DNA of 64,000 nt from Lentihominibacter butyricus (GTDB lineage Bacteria; Bacillota; Clostridia; Peptostreptococcales; Anaerovoracaceae). Location: positions 16,971-80,970 of the forward strand of contig NZ_JAOQJP010000014.1 of assembly GCF_025567305.1 (NCBI RefSeq), written 5' to 3'. This document shows, in pieces, positions 1 to 7,883 of the stretch (position 1 is its first letter; every line of letters starts with the position of its first letter). A program made the position numbers and the translations under genes. Below the pieces are notes generated by a model. That model made no database searches and was not told the DNA's origin. It saw only the letters and a program-made list of their open reading frames with translations.

Positions 1-912
1 TATCTTCAGCAGTGTCTCCGGCGTCAGATTCAGACCCGATGAGCCCGACATCTTGCCTGTCGATCCCTTGATGCCTATGAATTCATAGCCCTGGAACATC
101 GGCGGTTCCCATCCGAAGATCTTCCTGCTGATCACGCTGCTCGTCTCGTAGCTTCCGCCCGGACTTGCGTGATCCTTGCCGCCCGGTTCGAAGTCGACAC
201 CTTCATATCTCCAGCGCATCGGCCAGTCTATCTTCCATGCGAGCTTGCAGTTGAAGTCTTTTGTAAAGTCAAACGTTCCCCTGTGTCCGCACTCGCATTC
301 GTACTCAGCCGTAGTGCAGTCGTCGGAAACCGATAATATCTTGGTAGTGTCTCTGCCGCATTCAGGACAGAATATGCTTACAGGGAAATACGCATCTCTT
401 TCCCCTTCCTGTGCATCCTGTGTACGGAAGCTGTCGAGGATATCGAATATCTCTTTTCTCTTCTTCACAGCCTCGATGATATCATCCTTGTACTTTCCCG
501 ATGTGTACATGTCAGTCTGATATCTGTAATCCATCTCGATGCCGAACTTCTTGATCGACTCCATGAACTCAGCTTCAAAATACTTTGCGTAATTTGCATG
601 TTCTGTATCGAACGGATTAGGCACCGACGTGTACGGAAGCCCTATATACTTCTCGAACTCATTATCAGGATCCACGGCCTTTACATTCACAGGCACCTTT
701 CTGAATCTGTCATACTCGTCCCATGAGAACAGAAGGCGCGCCTTCTTTCCTTTTTTCTGCAAAGCCTTGGCAACAAACAAACTCGTTGCTATATCTCTGA
801 AATTTCCGATGTGGATGGAGCCTGACGGGCTGATGCCTGCCGCGCATACGTACTCTTCCTTGTCCGGATTCCTCTTAATTATCCTGTCTGCTATTTTTTC
901 CGCCCAATGCAA
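1..912 (-). CDS. lysK: Lysyl-tRNA synthetase, class I (3' end outside window)
   Basis: Charges tRNA-Lys with lysine in the cytoplasm using the class I Rossmann fold, unlike the class II LysS of most bacteria. The first 304 residues are visible. They carry the class I signature HIGN at about residues 34-37 and KMSGS at about 287-291, with a Cys-rich stretch (CPEC...CECG) between them typical of the archaeal-type enzyme. The start is TTG at 910-912: an in-frame TGA lies just upstream and GAGAGG sits 8 nt before the TTG. The C-terminal anticodon-binding part, roughly 200 residues in this family, lies beyond position 1. greA is 32 bp upstream on the same strand, so the two may be co-transcribed. 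Confidence 0.93.
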   Translation of the reverse strand, partial: MHWAEKIADRIIKRNPDKEEYVCAAGISPSGSIHIGNFRDIATSLFVAKALQKKGKKARLLFSWDEYDRFRKVPVNVKAVDPDNEFEKYIGLPYTSVPNPFDTEHANYAKYFEAEFMESIKKFGIEMDYRYQTDMYTSGKYKDDIIEAVKKRKEIFDILDSFRTQDAQEGERDAYFPVSIFCPECGRDTTKILSVSDDCTTAEYECECGHRGTFDFTKDFNCKLAWKIDWPMRWRYEGVDFEPGGKDHASPGGSYETSSVISRKIFGWEPPMFQGYEFIGIKGSTGKMSGSSGLNLTPETLLKI

Positions 913-944
913 TCAAAACACCTCTCTTCAAAACTTACTGCACA

Positions 945-1433
945 CTATGCCTTTATTATATCTACTACTTCATAGTTTATGATTCCGTCAGGAACTTCTA
1001 CCGCTACCTTGTCGCCCTTCTTGTGGCCGATCAGCGCATGTCCTACTGATGATTCATTAGAGATCTTCCCTTCAAACGGATCTGCTTCTGTAGCTCCCAC
1101 TATCGAGAATTCCTCTTCTATTCCGAGATCGAGATCTTTTACAAGAACTTTGAGACCTACATTCACGATATCGCCCTTTACATCTTCATCCTGAACGATC
1201 CTTGCTTTTCTGATCATCGTTTCCAGCTTGTGGATACGTTCTTCGAGCTCAGCCTGTTCGTTCTTGGCAGAATCATACTCTGCGTTTTCCGATATATCTC
1301 CATAAGAAATCGCTTCTTTTATTCGTTCTGCGACTTCGGCTCTTTTTACGGATACGAGTTCCTCATGTTCGGCAACTATCTTGTCATATCCTTCTTTCGT
1401 TAATACAATCTCCTCATTCATGTTCTCTGTCAT
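945..1433 (-). CDS. greA: Transcription elongation factor GreA
   Basis: Rescues backtracked RNA polymerase by stimulating cleavage of the 3' end of the transcript. At 162 residues it has the normal GreA length. The N-terminal half is a charged antiparallel coiled coil with the family motif GDISENAEYDSAK, whose acidic tip enters the polymerase secondary channel; the C-terminal half has the FKBP-like IGHKKGD segment. An upstream extension to 1490 is possible, but the ATG at 1433 is preceded by AAAGGAG and is the better start. A consensus promoter lies about 40 bp upstream. Confidence 0.96.
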   Translation of the reverse strand: MTENMNEEIVLTKEGYDKIVAEHEELVSVKRAEVAERIKEAISYGDISENAEYDSAKNEQAELEERIHKLETMIRKARIVQDEDVKGDIVNVGLKVLVKDLDLGIEEEFSIVGATEADPFEGKISNESSVGHALIGHKKGDKVAVEVPDGIINYEVVDIIKA

Positions 1434-1472
1434 GTTGGCAAATCTCCTTTCGACCTGTTGTCGTATCAAATT

Positions 1473-1501
1473 ATTATACTGTAAATGCACGTGCTTGTCA
1501 A
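1473..1501 (-). promoter_or_regulatory. Sigma-A promoter of greA(-lysK)
   Basis: On the minus strand TTGACA (1501-1496) and TATAAT (1478-1473) are both perfect matches, separated by exactly 17 bp, about 40 bp before the greA start. Confidence 0.85.
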
Positions 1502-1523
1502 TCGCGGCAATGCGCTGAAATCA

Positions 1524-1552
1524 TTGACAATACACAGTTGCAGTGGTATTGT
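1524..1552 (+). promoter_or_regulatory. Sigma-A promoter of the HAD phosphatase gene
   Basis: TTGACA (1524-1529), a 17-bp spacer and TATTGT (1547-1552), placed 40 bp before the HAD start. It is divergent from the greA promoter, and the two -35 boxes are about 22 bp apart. Confidence 0.7.
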
Positions 1553-1591
1553 AGAGGTGCTTATAGTAGTATATACAGGAGGTCAGCAATT

Positions 1592-2230
1592 ATGAAAATA
1601 AGCGGAGCTATTTTTGATATGGACGGCACGCTCCTGGACTCCACCGAAATGTGGAGAGGCGCTGCCGGCAGATATATAACATCACTCAGAAAAACACCTG
1701 AACCGGATCTCGGAGAAAAGACAAAGGACATGACTCTTCCCGAGCTCTGCAGCTATCTCAAGAGCGAATACGCGATAGCGACGACTGAAGAGAAGATCGC
1801 CAAAGGTTTCAACACGATACTGCGCGAGGATTATCTTGCAGACGTCGATATAAAGGCGTACGTCCCGATCATACTTGAGAGATTCAAGCAGAAAGGCGTA
1901 GCGATGTGCGTGGCTACTTCCACTGACAAATCTATCGCAGACGAGATACTCGCAAGACTCGGCATCCGCGATTACTTCTCGAGCATCGTAACATGGAAAG
2001 ACGCAGGCTGCGGCAAGGTCGATCCTGAAGTCTTCAAGTACGCTCAGAGCGTTATCGGCACACCGACCGAAGAGACTATCGTCCTCGAGGACGGACTTCT
2101 CGCCGTCAAAGGCGCAAAAGAAGCCGGATTCTACGTTATCGCTGTCGCCGACGACAACGAAAAGGAAAACAGAGCCAAGATACAGAAGGCTGCGGACAGA
2201 TTCATAGAGAGCTTCGAAGAACTTCTCTAG
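1592..2230 (+). CDS. HAD-superfamily phosphatase (beta-phosphoglucomutase-like)
   Basis: A 212-residue cytoplasmic hydrolase of the haloacid dehalogenase superfamily. Motif I DMDGT is at residues 9-13, where the first Asp is the nucleophile. A helical cap follows (about 20-85), then motif II in the VATSTD segment, and motif IV in VLEDG near residue 160. The layout is that of subfamily IA hydrolases such as phosphoglycolate phosphatase or beta-phosphoglucomutase; the substrate cannot be read from the sequence. The start at 1592 is chosen because CAGGAGG precedes it; the open frame reaches back to 1538 without a ribosome site. It is a single-gene unit with its own promoter and a following terminator. 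Confidence 0.85.
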   Translation: MKISGAIFDMDGTLLDSTEMWRGAAGRYITSLRKTPEPDLGEKTKDMTLPELCSYLKSEYAIATTEEKIAKGFNTILREDYLADVDIKAYVPIILERFKQKGVAMCVATSTDKSIADEILARLGIRDYFSSIVTWKDAGCGKVDPEVFKYAQSVIGTPTEETIVLEDGLLAVKGAKEAGFYVIAVADDNEKENRAKIQKAADRFIESFEELL

Positions 2231-2343
2231 TGTTATGTTTTGCAAAGCGCTGCAGACCGCAGTGTAAAAGGCTGTCACAGCAGCATGCATCACATTCATG
2301 AACGCTGCAGACATCAGACACATAATACCGTTCAAACCAGCAG

Positions 2344-2388
2344 AAAACGGCTGACAGGAGATATATCTCTCCGGCGTCAGCCGTTTTT
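2344..2388 (+). terminator. Intrinsic terminator after the HAD gene (probably bidirectional)
   Basis: AAAACGGCTGAC pairs with GTCAGCCGTTTT, followed by a T run. The A run before the stem lets it also stop minus-strand transcription from the racemase operon. Confidence 0.75.
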
Positions 2389-2531
2389 ATTCTATATCGT
2401 ATTCTTTTTCATGCCGCCCGCAGGTGTCAGGCAGCATGTGCCGAATTTGCAGGTGCCGTTTTTACACGACCCGGTCTGCCGATCCGGCATCCGGTCCTGT
2501 CCGCCGGCTCCGCATCAGGCTCAGCATTACA

Positions 2532-3626
2532 TTATATGTACACCTTCTCGATGTTAGGAGAATTAGTCAGATACACGAGATTCGCATAGCTCGGCAGAAA
2601 CTCGACTATATCGCCGACCTTTATCTCACGCTCCGCGTCTTCTATATCGAGTATAGTGTGGTCGCTCGAGGCCCCCAGCACCTCTATACCCGGCTCTTTC
2701 AGATCGAGCTTTTCAGGGAACGCATAATCTACTTTTCCGAGAGCTATCAGAGCGCGCTTTCTCGTGCCTCTGTCCTCGTATTCAGGCTTGTTGCCGAACG
2801 AATCGAACATGATCTCCCCAACAGGATATGACGGCTTGTCCTTGACCTCTATCACCTCGGCTCTGAGCGTGAACACGTCCCTGTTCATGAAGCTCATATC
2901 GTAGCCCCACAGGTCTTCCAGGTCTTTAGCAAGCAGTATGCCCTCTCCTACGCGCAGCATGTTTATCCGCGCGGGCAGATCACCGTCCATTATCCTCGGC
3001 AGTGTGCTCGTAGCACCGCCGGAAATGAACTCCAGCTCTCTGCCTATCTTTTCCTCTATCATTTCGGCACAGTCGATCAGCTCCTGCAGCTTTTCCGGCG
3101 TCGCAGCAACAGATCCGTAGCACCCCAGATTCGTACCTACGCCCGCAAGATGAAGATTGTGCAGATCATTTTCCACCATCAGCGCAGCATCCAGAAGTTC
3201 ATCCTTATCCCAGAATCCTTCTCTCAGATCTCCAAGATCTACCATCAGCAGCACCTGATGTATCCTGTCCTGGATCCCCGCCTGACGATCGAGCTCTCTG
3301 AGCACCTCGACCTCGCTGTTAAGGCTTATATCCGTTATCCTGACCACATCTGCAGCTTCGCTCAGCATCGGTATCCTTATCAGCATCAGCGGTGTCTGCA
3401 TATCAAAAGCCCTGAGCGGTTCCAGCTGTTCGAGCCTCGATGACGCCATGAACCTGACGCCTGCTCTTTCAAACTGCGCGGCACATTCAGGAAGCCCCGT
3501 GCAGCCTTTTATCACACCTGCGACCTCAACGCCGCAGTCACTGCATTTCTGCACCACACGCGCCACGTTTTGTCTGAGCTTGTTCAAATCGATTATCAGT
3601 TCCGGATATCTGCTGTGCATATTCAT
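2532..3626 (-). CDS. PLP-dependent alanine/ornithine racemase-like enzyme (fold III)
   Basis: A 364-residue fold-type III PLP enzyme related to alanine racemase, the ornithine racemase Orr and YhfX. The N-terminal barrel has the PLP-binding Lys at about residue 40 in the motif GVIKGCTG, where alanine racemases usually have VKANAYG, and a later SGGATS phosphate-binding turn. The C-terminal beta domain is present. The start at 3626 has AAGGAGG six nt before it, better than the upstream ATG at 3650. It is the last gene of a probable four-gene operon, 39 bp after the ligase. A 2,4-diaminopentanoate dehydrogenase gene at 19859 makes ornithine racemization attractive, but the amino-acid specificity is inference. 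Confidence 0.8.
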   Translation of the reverse strand: MNMHSRYPELIIDLNKLRQNVARVVQKCSDCGVEVAGVIKGCTGLPECAAQFERAGVRFMASSRLEQLEPLRAFDMQTPLMLIRIPMLSEAADVVRITDISLNSEVEVLRELDRQAGIQDRIHQVLLMVDLGDLREGFWDKDELLDAALMVENDLHNLHLAGVGTNLGCYGSVAATPEKLQELIDCAEMIEEKIGRELEFISGGATSTLPRIMDGDLPARINMLRVGEGILLAKDLEDLWGYDMSFMNRDVFTLRAEVIEVKDKPSYPVGEIMFDSFGNKPEYEDRGTRKRALIALGKVDYAFPEKLDLKEPGIEVLGASSDHTILDIEDAEREIKVGDIVEFLPSYANLVYLTNSPNIEKVYI

Positions 3627-3665
3627 TGCGAGCCTCCTTGCATCCTTCATCCTTGTCTTGTATCA

Positions 3666-5402
3666 CTAGTCTTCTTCCCGTACAGCAGCTCCTGTTCTGC
3701 GGATCTTCCTGGTCGAGGTCTTCTCAAATTCCTCGTCCCTGAGCTTGAACCGCTTCACGCGCTTGTACGCAGGCATTTTATCGTTTATTTCTTCTATTGA
3801 ATTCTTTATTGCCGCCATGAGCTCATCGCCGGAAACGTCTCCCAGCTCCTTCTTTATGTTCTCATATGACGGGAATATCTCAGCTTTGACCACGACATCG
3901 TCGTTCTTCCTGTCGACAGCGCCGTATACGATGACTTCCTCGATGAACGGCTGCTCCAGAAGCAGATACTCGATCTCCTCCGGGAAGATATTCTTTCCGT
4001 TCTTGGTGACGATGACGTTCTTTTTCCTTCCGCATATATAGAGGAATCCCTCATCATCGAATCTGCCGTAATCGCCCGTGTACAGCCAGCCGTCGCGCAG
4101 CACTTCCGCAGTCGCCTCCGGATCGTTGTAATACCCTATCATCACTGACGGCCCCTTGCATATGATCTCGCCGACGCCGTCCGCATCCTGATTTATTATC
4201 TTTACCTCCGTGCCCGGCATAGGCTTGCCGACCGACTCCGCCTTGCTGTAATAGTCTCTGTTCACCGCTATGATCGGGGCGTTTTCCGTCATACCGTAAC
4301 CCTGTATCATAGGCAGTCCCATCGCTTCATAGTCTTTTATCACCTGCGGATTTATCGCTGCCCCGCCGGCTATGAAAAGTTCCATCCTGTTTCCCAGACT
4401 CGTATGTATCTGGGCGAATATTTTTCTCATAGCCTTCTGATTGTTGAACAGCCTTGTCTTCTGCGCAAGCTGCATCATTTTTCTCATCTTTCCTGCAGCT
4501 CCGGAAGCTTCTGCCTGCTTCCAGACTTTTTTGTGCATGCTCTCAAATACTATAGGAACTCCCAGCATTACCGTCGCTCCGCACTCTTTGAGATTCTGCT
4601 GTATATATCTCAGACCCTCGCAGATAGCGACGAACATTCCCTGATACAGTCCTGTTAACACGTGACATGTGAGTTCATACGTGTGATGCATAGGCAGTAC
4701 CGAAAGCCCTCCTCCCGGCTGCCTTATTTTAACGTATTTCGACATATTGTAAACGTTTGCCGAGATATTTTTGTGTGACAGCATCACACCCTTCGCCATT
4801 CCTGTCGTTCCCGAGGTGAACAGCAGCGTGCACATAGCTTCTCTGTCTATCACCGCATCAAGAAATTCCCTGTCGCCGTCTTCGATAAGAGCGGCACCTT
4901 TCCTGATCAGCCTGTCCCAGCTAAGAACACCTTCGCTGTCTTCATCTGCATCCATGTTTATCCTTACTTTTACGAACCCGCCGGCGTCTTCAAGTGCCGC
5001 CATCGTCTTTTTCTCCATCTTTTTGGAAAAAATTATAGCGTCTACTTCCGACCGCTTTATCAGATTGCCGATCTCTATCTCCGTAAGATCCTTGTCGAGA
5101 GGCACGACCACACCTGTACCGTTGGTGACCGCAAGATATGAAACGACCCACTTGTAGCTGTTTTCGCCTATCACTGCGATCTTGCTGTCGCGGAGCCCCA
5201 TATCTGTAAGCGCCGTTCCCAGACAGTCTATATCCTCCTTGAGCTGGATATACGATATAGGCCTGTATTCTCCGCCCGGCACATCCTTTACGAGAAACGC
5301 CGGATCATTGCCGTACATTTCAGCACTCGAATATATCATATCTCTGAGATCGTTTATATATCTCATCCTGTACAACGTGTCTTTGTATTTTCTGCTATTC
5401 AA
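3666..5402 (-). CDS. AMP-forming acyl-CoA synthetase (long-chain fatty acid-CoA ligase type)
   Basis: Activates a carboxylic acid as acyl-AMP and then acyl-CoA. The 578-residue protein has the adenylate-forming motifs in order: the P-loop TSGTTGMAKG near residue 197, GYGMTEN near 367, YTGDYGRFDDEG near 445 and GRKKNVI near 460, the last at the hinge to the C-terminal domain. No transmembrane segment is seen. The start appears to be TTG at 5402, whose codon lies inside the end of the upstream C_GCAxxG gene (8-nt overlap), pointing to translational coupling; GAGGAG lies 9 nt before it. The acid substrate is not determined; long-chain ligases are the closest layout. Confidence 0.85.
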   Translation of the reverse strand: MNSRKYKDTLYRMRYINDLRDMIYSSAEMYGNDPAFLVKDVPGGEYRPISYIQLKEDIDCLGTALTDMGLRDSKIAVIGENSYKWVVSYLAVTNGTGVVVPLDKDLTEIEIGNLIKRSEVDAIIFSKKMEKKTMAALEDAGGFVKVRINMDADEDSEGVLSWDRLIRKGAALIEDGDREFLDAVIDREAMCTLLFTSGTTGMAKGVMLSHKNISANVYNMSKYVKIRQPGGGLSVLPMHHTYELTCHVLTGLYQGMFVAICEGLRYIQQNLKECGATVMLGVPIVFESMHKKVWKQAEASGAAGKMRKMMQLAQKTRLFNNQKAMRKIFAQIHTSLGNRMELFIAGGAAINPQVIKDYEAMGLPMIQGYGMTENAPIIAVNRDYYSKAESVGKPMPGTEVKIINQDADGVGEIICKGPSVMIGYYNDPEATAEVLRDGWLYTGDYGRFDDEGFLYICGRKKNVIVTKNGKNIFPEEIEYLLLEQPFIEEVIVYGAVDRKNDDVVVKAEIFPSYENIKKELGDVSGDELMAAIKNSIEEINDKMPAYKRVKRFKLRDEEFEKTSTRKIRRTGAAVREED

Positions 5403-5823
5403 TACCTATCACTCCTCGCTTCTGAGCCAGATATCCTTCCAGGATCTCTGCTGCATCCTGGACACATCCGTCGCAGCTTCGCAAAACCTTTTTGGTATCA
5501 ACGCCTTTTATATCTCTGCAGATGACAGACTGGTTCTTTGCCTTGAACTGCTCTGTCAGTGCTTTCATCGCCTTGTAGCTTTCCTTTTTTGATTTCGGAG
5601 CATCGAGCGCACCGTCAGATTCTATCATACCGACTACTGCCGCCATTCCCGATACGGCGCCGCATGTTCCCATCGTTCCCATGCCGAATCCGAATGCCTC
5701 CATCATTTCAAAAACTTCCTTCTCGTCTCTGCCGAGTTCTTCACAGAACGCGCATGCGACAGCCTGTGCGCAGTTGTACTTTTTCTTATGGTTGGCAACT
5801 GCTCTCTCTGCAAATTTTCCCAT
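5395..5823 (-). CDS. C_GCAxxG_C_C family protein (putative redox/metal protein)
   Basis: A 142-residue member of the C_GCAxxG_C_C family (COG1433-like neighbourhood, TIGR01909 type), usually annotated as a probable redox-active or metal-binding protein. The conserved cysteines are visible: NCAQ near residue 18, GTCGAVSG (the GCAxxG-like motif) near 56, and later CRD and CDGC. There is no signal peptide. AGGAAGG precedes the ATG at 5823; the longer open frame upstream has no ribosome site and overlaps the FAD gene. It starts 4 bp after that gene, so the two proteins are probably co-produced. The biochemical role of the family is not established. Confidence 0.8.
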   Translation of the reverse strand: MGKFAERAVANHKKKYNCAQAVACAFCEELGRDEKEVFEMMEAFGFGMGTMGTCGAVSGMAAVVGMIESDGALDAPKSKKESYKAMKALTEQFKAKNQSVICRDIKGVDTKKVLRSCDGCVQDAAEILEGYLAQKRGVIGIE

Positions 5824-5827
5824 TTTT

Positions 5828-7216
5828 CTATTCCTTCCTGCCGTATTTTTCAGCCAGTATCCTGCCGACATACACACCGCTCGCCGAGGCCTGTGAAAGA
5901 GAGTGTGTAACTCCCGATCCGTCGCCCAGCGCATAAAGTCCCGGTACCGCTGTCTGCAGGTGTTCGTCGACTTCGATCTTTGAATTGTAGAACTTGACTT
6001 CCACACCGTACAGCAGCGTATCTTCGTTTGCCGTTCCCGGTGCGATCTTGTCAAGCGCATATATCATTTCTATTATATTGTCCAGCTGTCTCTTAGGTAT
6101 TACCAGGCTGAGGTCTCCCGGTGTAGCCTGGAGTGTAGGCCTTGTAAAGCATTTCTCCATCCTTCTGGCACTGCTTCGTCTGCCCTTTACGAGATCCCCG
6201 AATCTCTGCAGCAGCACTCCGCCGCCCAGCATGTTCGAAAGCCTTGCGATCGATTCACCGTACTCGTTGCTGTCCTCAAACGGCTCAGTGAATTTGTTCG
6301 ATACGAGAAGCGCGAAGTTCGTATTCTCCGTACGAAGCTCCGGATCCGCATAGCTGTGACCGTTTACCGTCACTATGCCGTTAGTGTTCTCTGCAACGAC
6401 TTCCCCGTACGGGTTCATGCAGAACGTCCTTACCATATCATTGTATTTATCAGTCTTGTACACGATCTTGCTTTCGTATACATCGTCTGTTATGTGCTTG
6501 AATATCTCTGCCGGCAGCTCGACTCTGACACCTATGTCCACGCGGTTTTTCTTCTGTTTGATGCCGAATTTATCGCATATCTCCGCACTCCATTTCGATC
6601 CGGAACGGCCTGTCGCCATCACGAGATCTTTACATCTGTACTGCTCGCCCTTGTTCGTCGTAAGCAGGAAAGAGCCGTCGTCCTCTATGTCGACATTTTC
6701 GATCGTCGTATAAAATTCGGTTTCTATCCTTTCGCTGCAGTAATCGAAGATCTTGCCGAGGATTCTGACATTCCTGTCAGTTCCCAGATGTCTTACCTTC
6801 GCTTCAAGAAGGTGCAGGTTGTTTCTGAGCGCTATGGTCTTGAGCTCGGAGCTTGCCGTCGAGTAAAGTCTGGCGTCTGCACCGCCCATGCTGCAGAGCA
6901 CTTCGTCCACGTATTCCATCAGTTCCATAGCCTTGTCCACACCTACATAATTGTGCAGATCTCCGCCGAACTGTGTCGTTATGTTGTATTTTCCGTCCGA
7001 AAGAGTACCCGCCCCTCCGTATCCGTTCATTATGTGGCACGGAGAACATTTCAGACAGTTCTTTGCGCCTGCCTTGATAGGACACTGGCGCTTTTCAAGA
7101 ACCGCACCTTTATCTATCATCAGTATCCTGGCATCAGTATTGAGTCTGGCCAGCTCATATGACATGAACACTCCGCTTGCACCAGCTCCTATTATAATAA
7201 TGTCATAAGTTTTCAT
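5828..7216 (-). CDS. FAD-dependent dehydrogenase, COG2509 type
   Basis: A 462-residue flavoprotein. Residues 5-20 form the Rossmann dinucleotide motif IIIIGAGASGVFMSYELA, and near the C-terminus the second FAD contact YALGDGSG...SLSQASASG is present. A Cys-rich insertion (CPIK...CLKCSPC, about residues 45-62), typical of this uncharacterised dehydrogenase family, may serve redox chemistry. The ATG at 7216 follows GGAGG and is preferred over the in-frame ATG 18 nt upstream. It is the first gene of the operon FAD dehydrogenase - C_GCAxxG - acyl-CoA ligase - racemase. The substrate is unknown. Confidence 0.82.
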   Translation of the reverse strand: MKTYDIIIIGAGASGVFMSYELARLNTDARILMIDKGAVLEKRQCPIKAGAKNCLKCSPCHIMNGYGGAGTLSDGKYNITTQFGGDLHNYVGVDKAMELMEYVDEVLCSMGGADARLYSTASSELKTIALRNNLHLLEAKVRHLGTDRNVRILGKIFDYCSERIETEFYTTIENVDIEDDGSFLLTTNKGEQYRCKDLVMATGRSGSKWSAEICDKFGIKQKKNRVDIGVRVELPAEIFKHITDDVYESKIVYKTDKYNDMVRTFCMNPYGEVVAENTNGIVTVNGHSYADPELRTENTNFALLVSNKFTEPFEDSNEYGESIARLSNMLGGGVLLQRFGDLVKGRRSSARRMEKCFTRPTLQATPGDLSLVIPKRQLDNIIEMIYALDKIAPGTANEDTLLYGVEVKFYNSKIEVDEHLQTAVPGLYALGDGSGVTHSLSQASASGVYVGRILAEKYGRKE

Positions 7217-7340
7217 AAGATCCTCCGTTTTCAAACATAGTCAGCTTTCATTTTATACCACACAGCACGAAATTGCTATATATTTTGTTTTCTTATCATC
7301 GTATCTTCACAATGCAGGCTATTCCGTCACACGCTAAAAA

Positions 7341-7372
7341 CCGGCAAGCGTCTCAAACGGTCCGCTTGCCGG
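7341..7372 (-). terminator. Intrinsic terminator after the DUF1292 gene
   Basis: CCGGCAAGCG and CGCTTGCCGG form a perfect 10-bp stem with a 12-nt loop; on the minus strand it is followed by TTTTTA, just after the DUF1292 stop. Confidence 0.85.
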
Positions 7373-7396
7373 CCTATCGTCATATACACGTCATCG

Positions 7397-7669
7397 CTAG
7401 GCTTCTTCTACTGCCAGTTTTTCGAATTCTGCAACGACCTTTTCGAATTCCTCGTCGTCCTTGATGTCTATCAGATCATAATCTTCTCCGTGCTCCTTGT
7501 AGCCGTAGATATAGACATCCTCAGATCCGAGAGGATTGAGAGCTATATACTCTTTGCCCAGTGCGTCAAAAACACCGAGGATCCCGCATTCTTCCGCAGT
7601 TTCATCATCGTATTCCAGTGTGATGATATCCTCTTCTTCATATCCGTATAAATCTTTTTTATCAGCCAT
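7397..7669 (-). CDS. DUF1292 family protein
   Basis: A small, very acidic cytoplasmic protein of 90 residues. It matches the DUF1292 (YrzB-like) pattern: an N-terminal strand region IITLEYDDETAEECGILG and a C-terminal acidic helix (IKDDEEFEKVVAEFEKL). The family is widespread in Bacillota and its role is unknown. The ATG at 7669 is preceded by GGAGG. It is monocistronic, with its own downstream terminator. Confidence 0.85.
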   Translation of the reverse strand: MADKKDLYGYEEEDIITLEYDDETAEECGILGVFDALGKEYIALNPLGSEDVYIYGYKEHGEDYDLIDIKDDEEFEKVVAEFEKLAVEEA

Positions 7670-7813
7670 TTCTTTCCTCCGTACTCAGAATTTTTCTGTC
7701 CAATAGCATTACTATAACATCAAGCTCTGCTTTTAGCAACAAAATATTCTGCCTGAAACAGTGTTACATATAATTCAGAAAATCGGCAGATAATTTTATC
7801 GCCTGACAGACGA

Positions 7814-7840
7814 AAAGCCGGAGCTTGTGTCCCGGCCTTT
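7814..7840 (-). terminator. Probable terminator after nhaC
   Basis: On the minus strand GGCCGGG...CCGGCTTTT, a short GC stem with a modest T run, about 45 bp after the nhaC stop. It is weaker than the other terminators in the window. Confidence 0.5.
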
Positions 7841-7883
7841 CATGTATGAATCACTTTATGAAGTTTGCAAGTTTTTTCTTATA

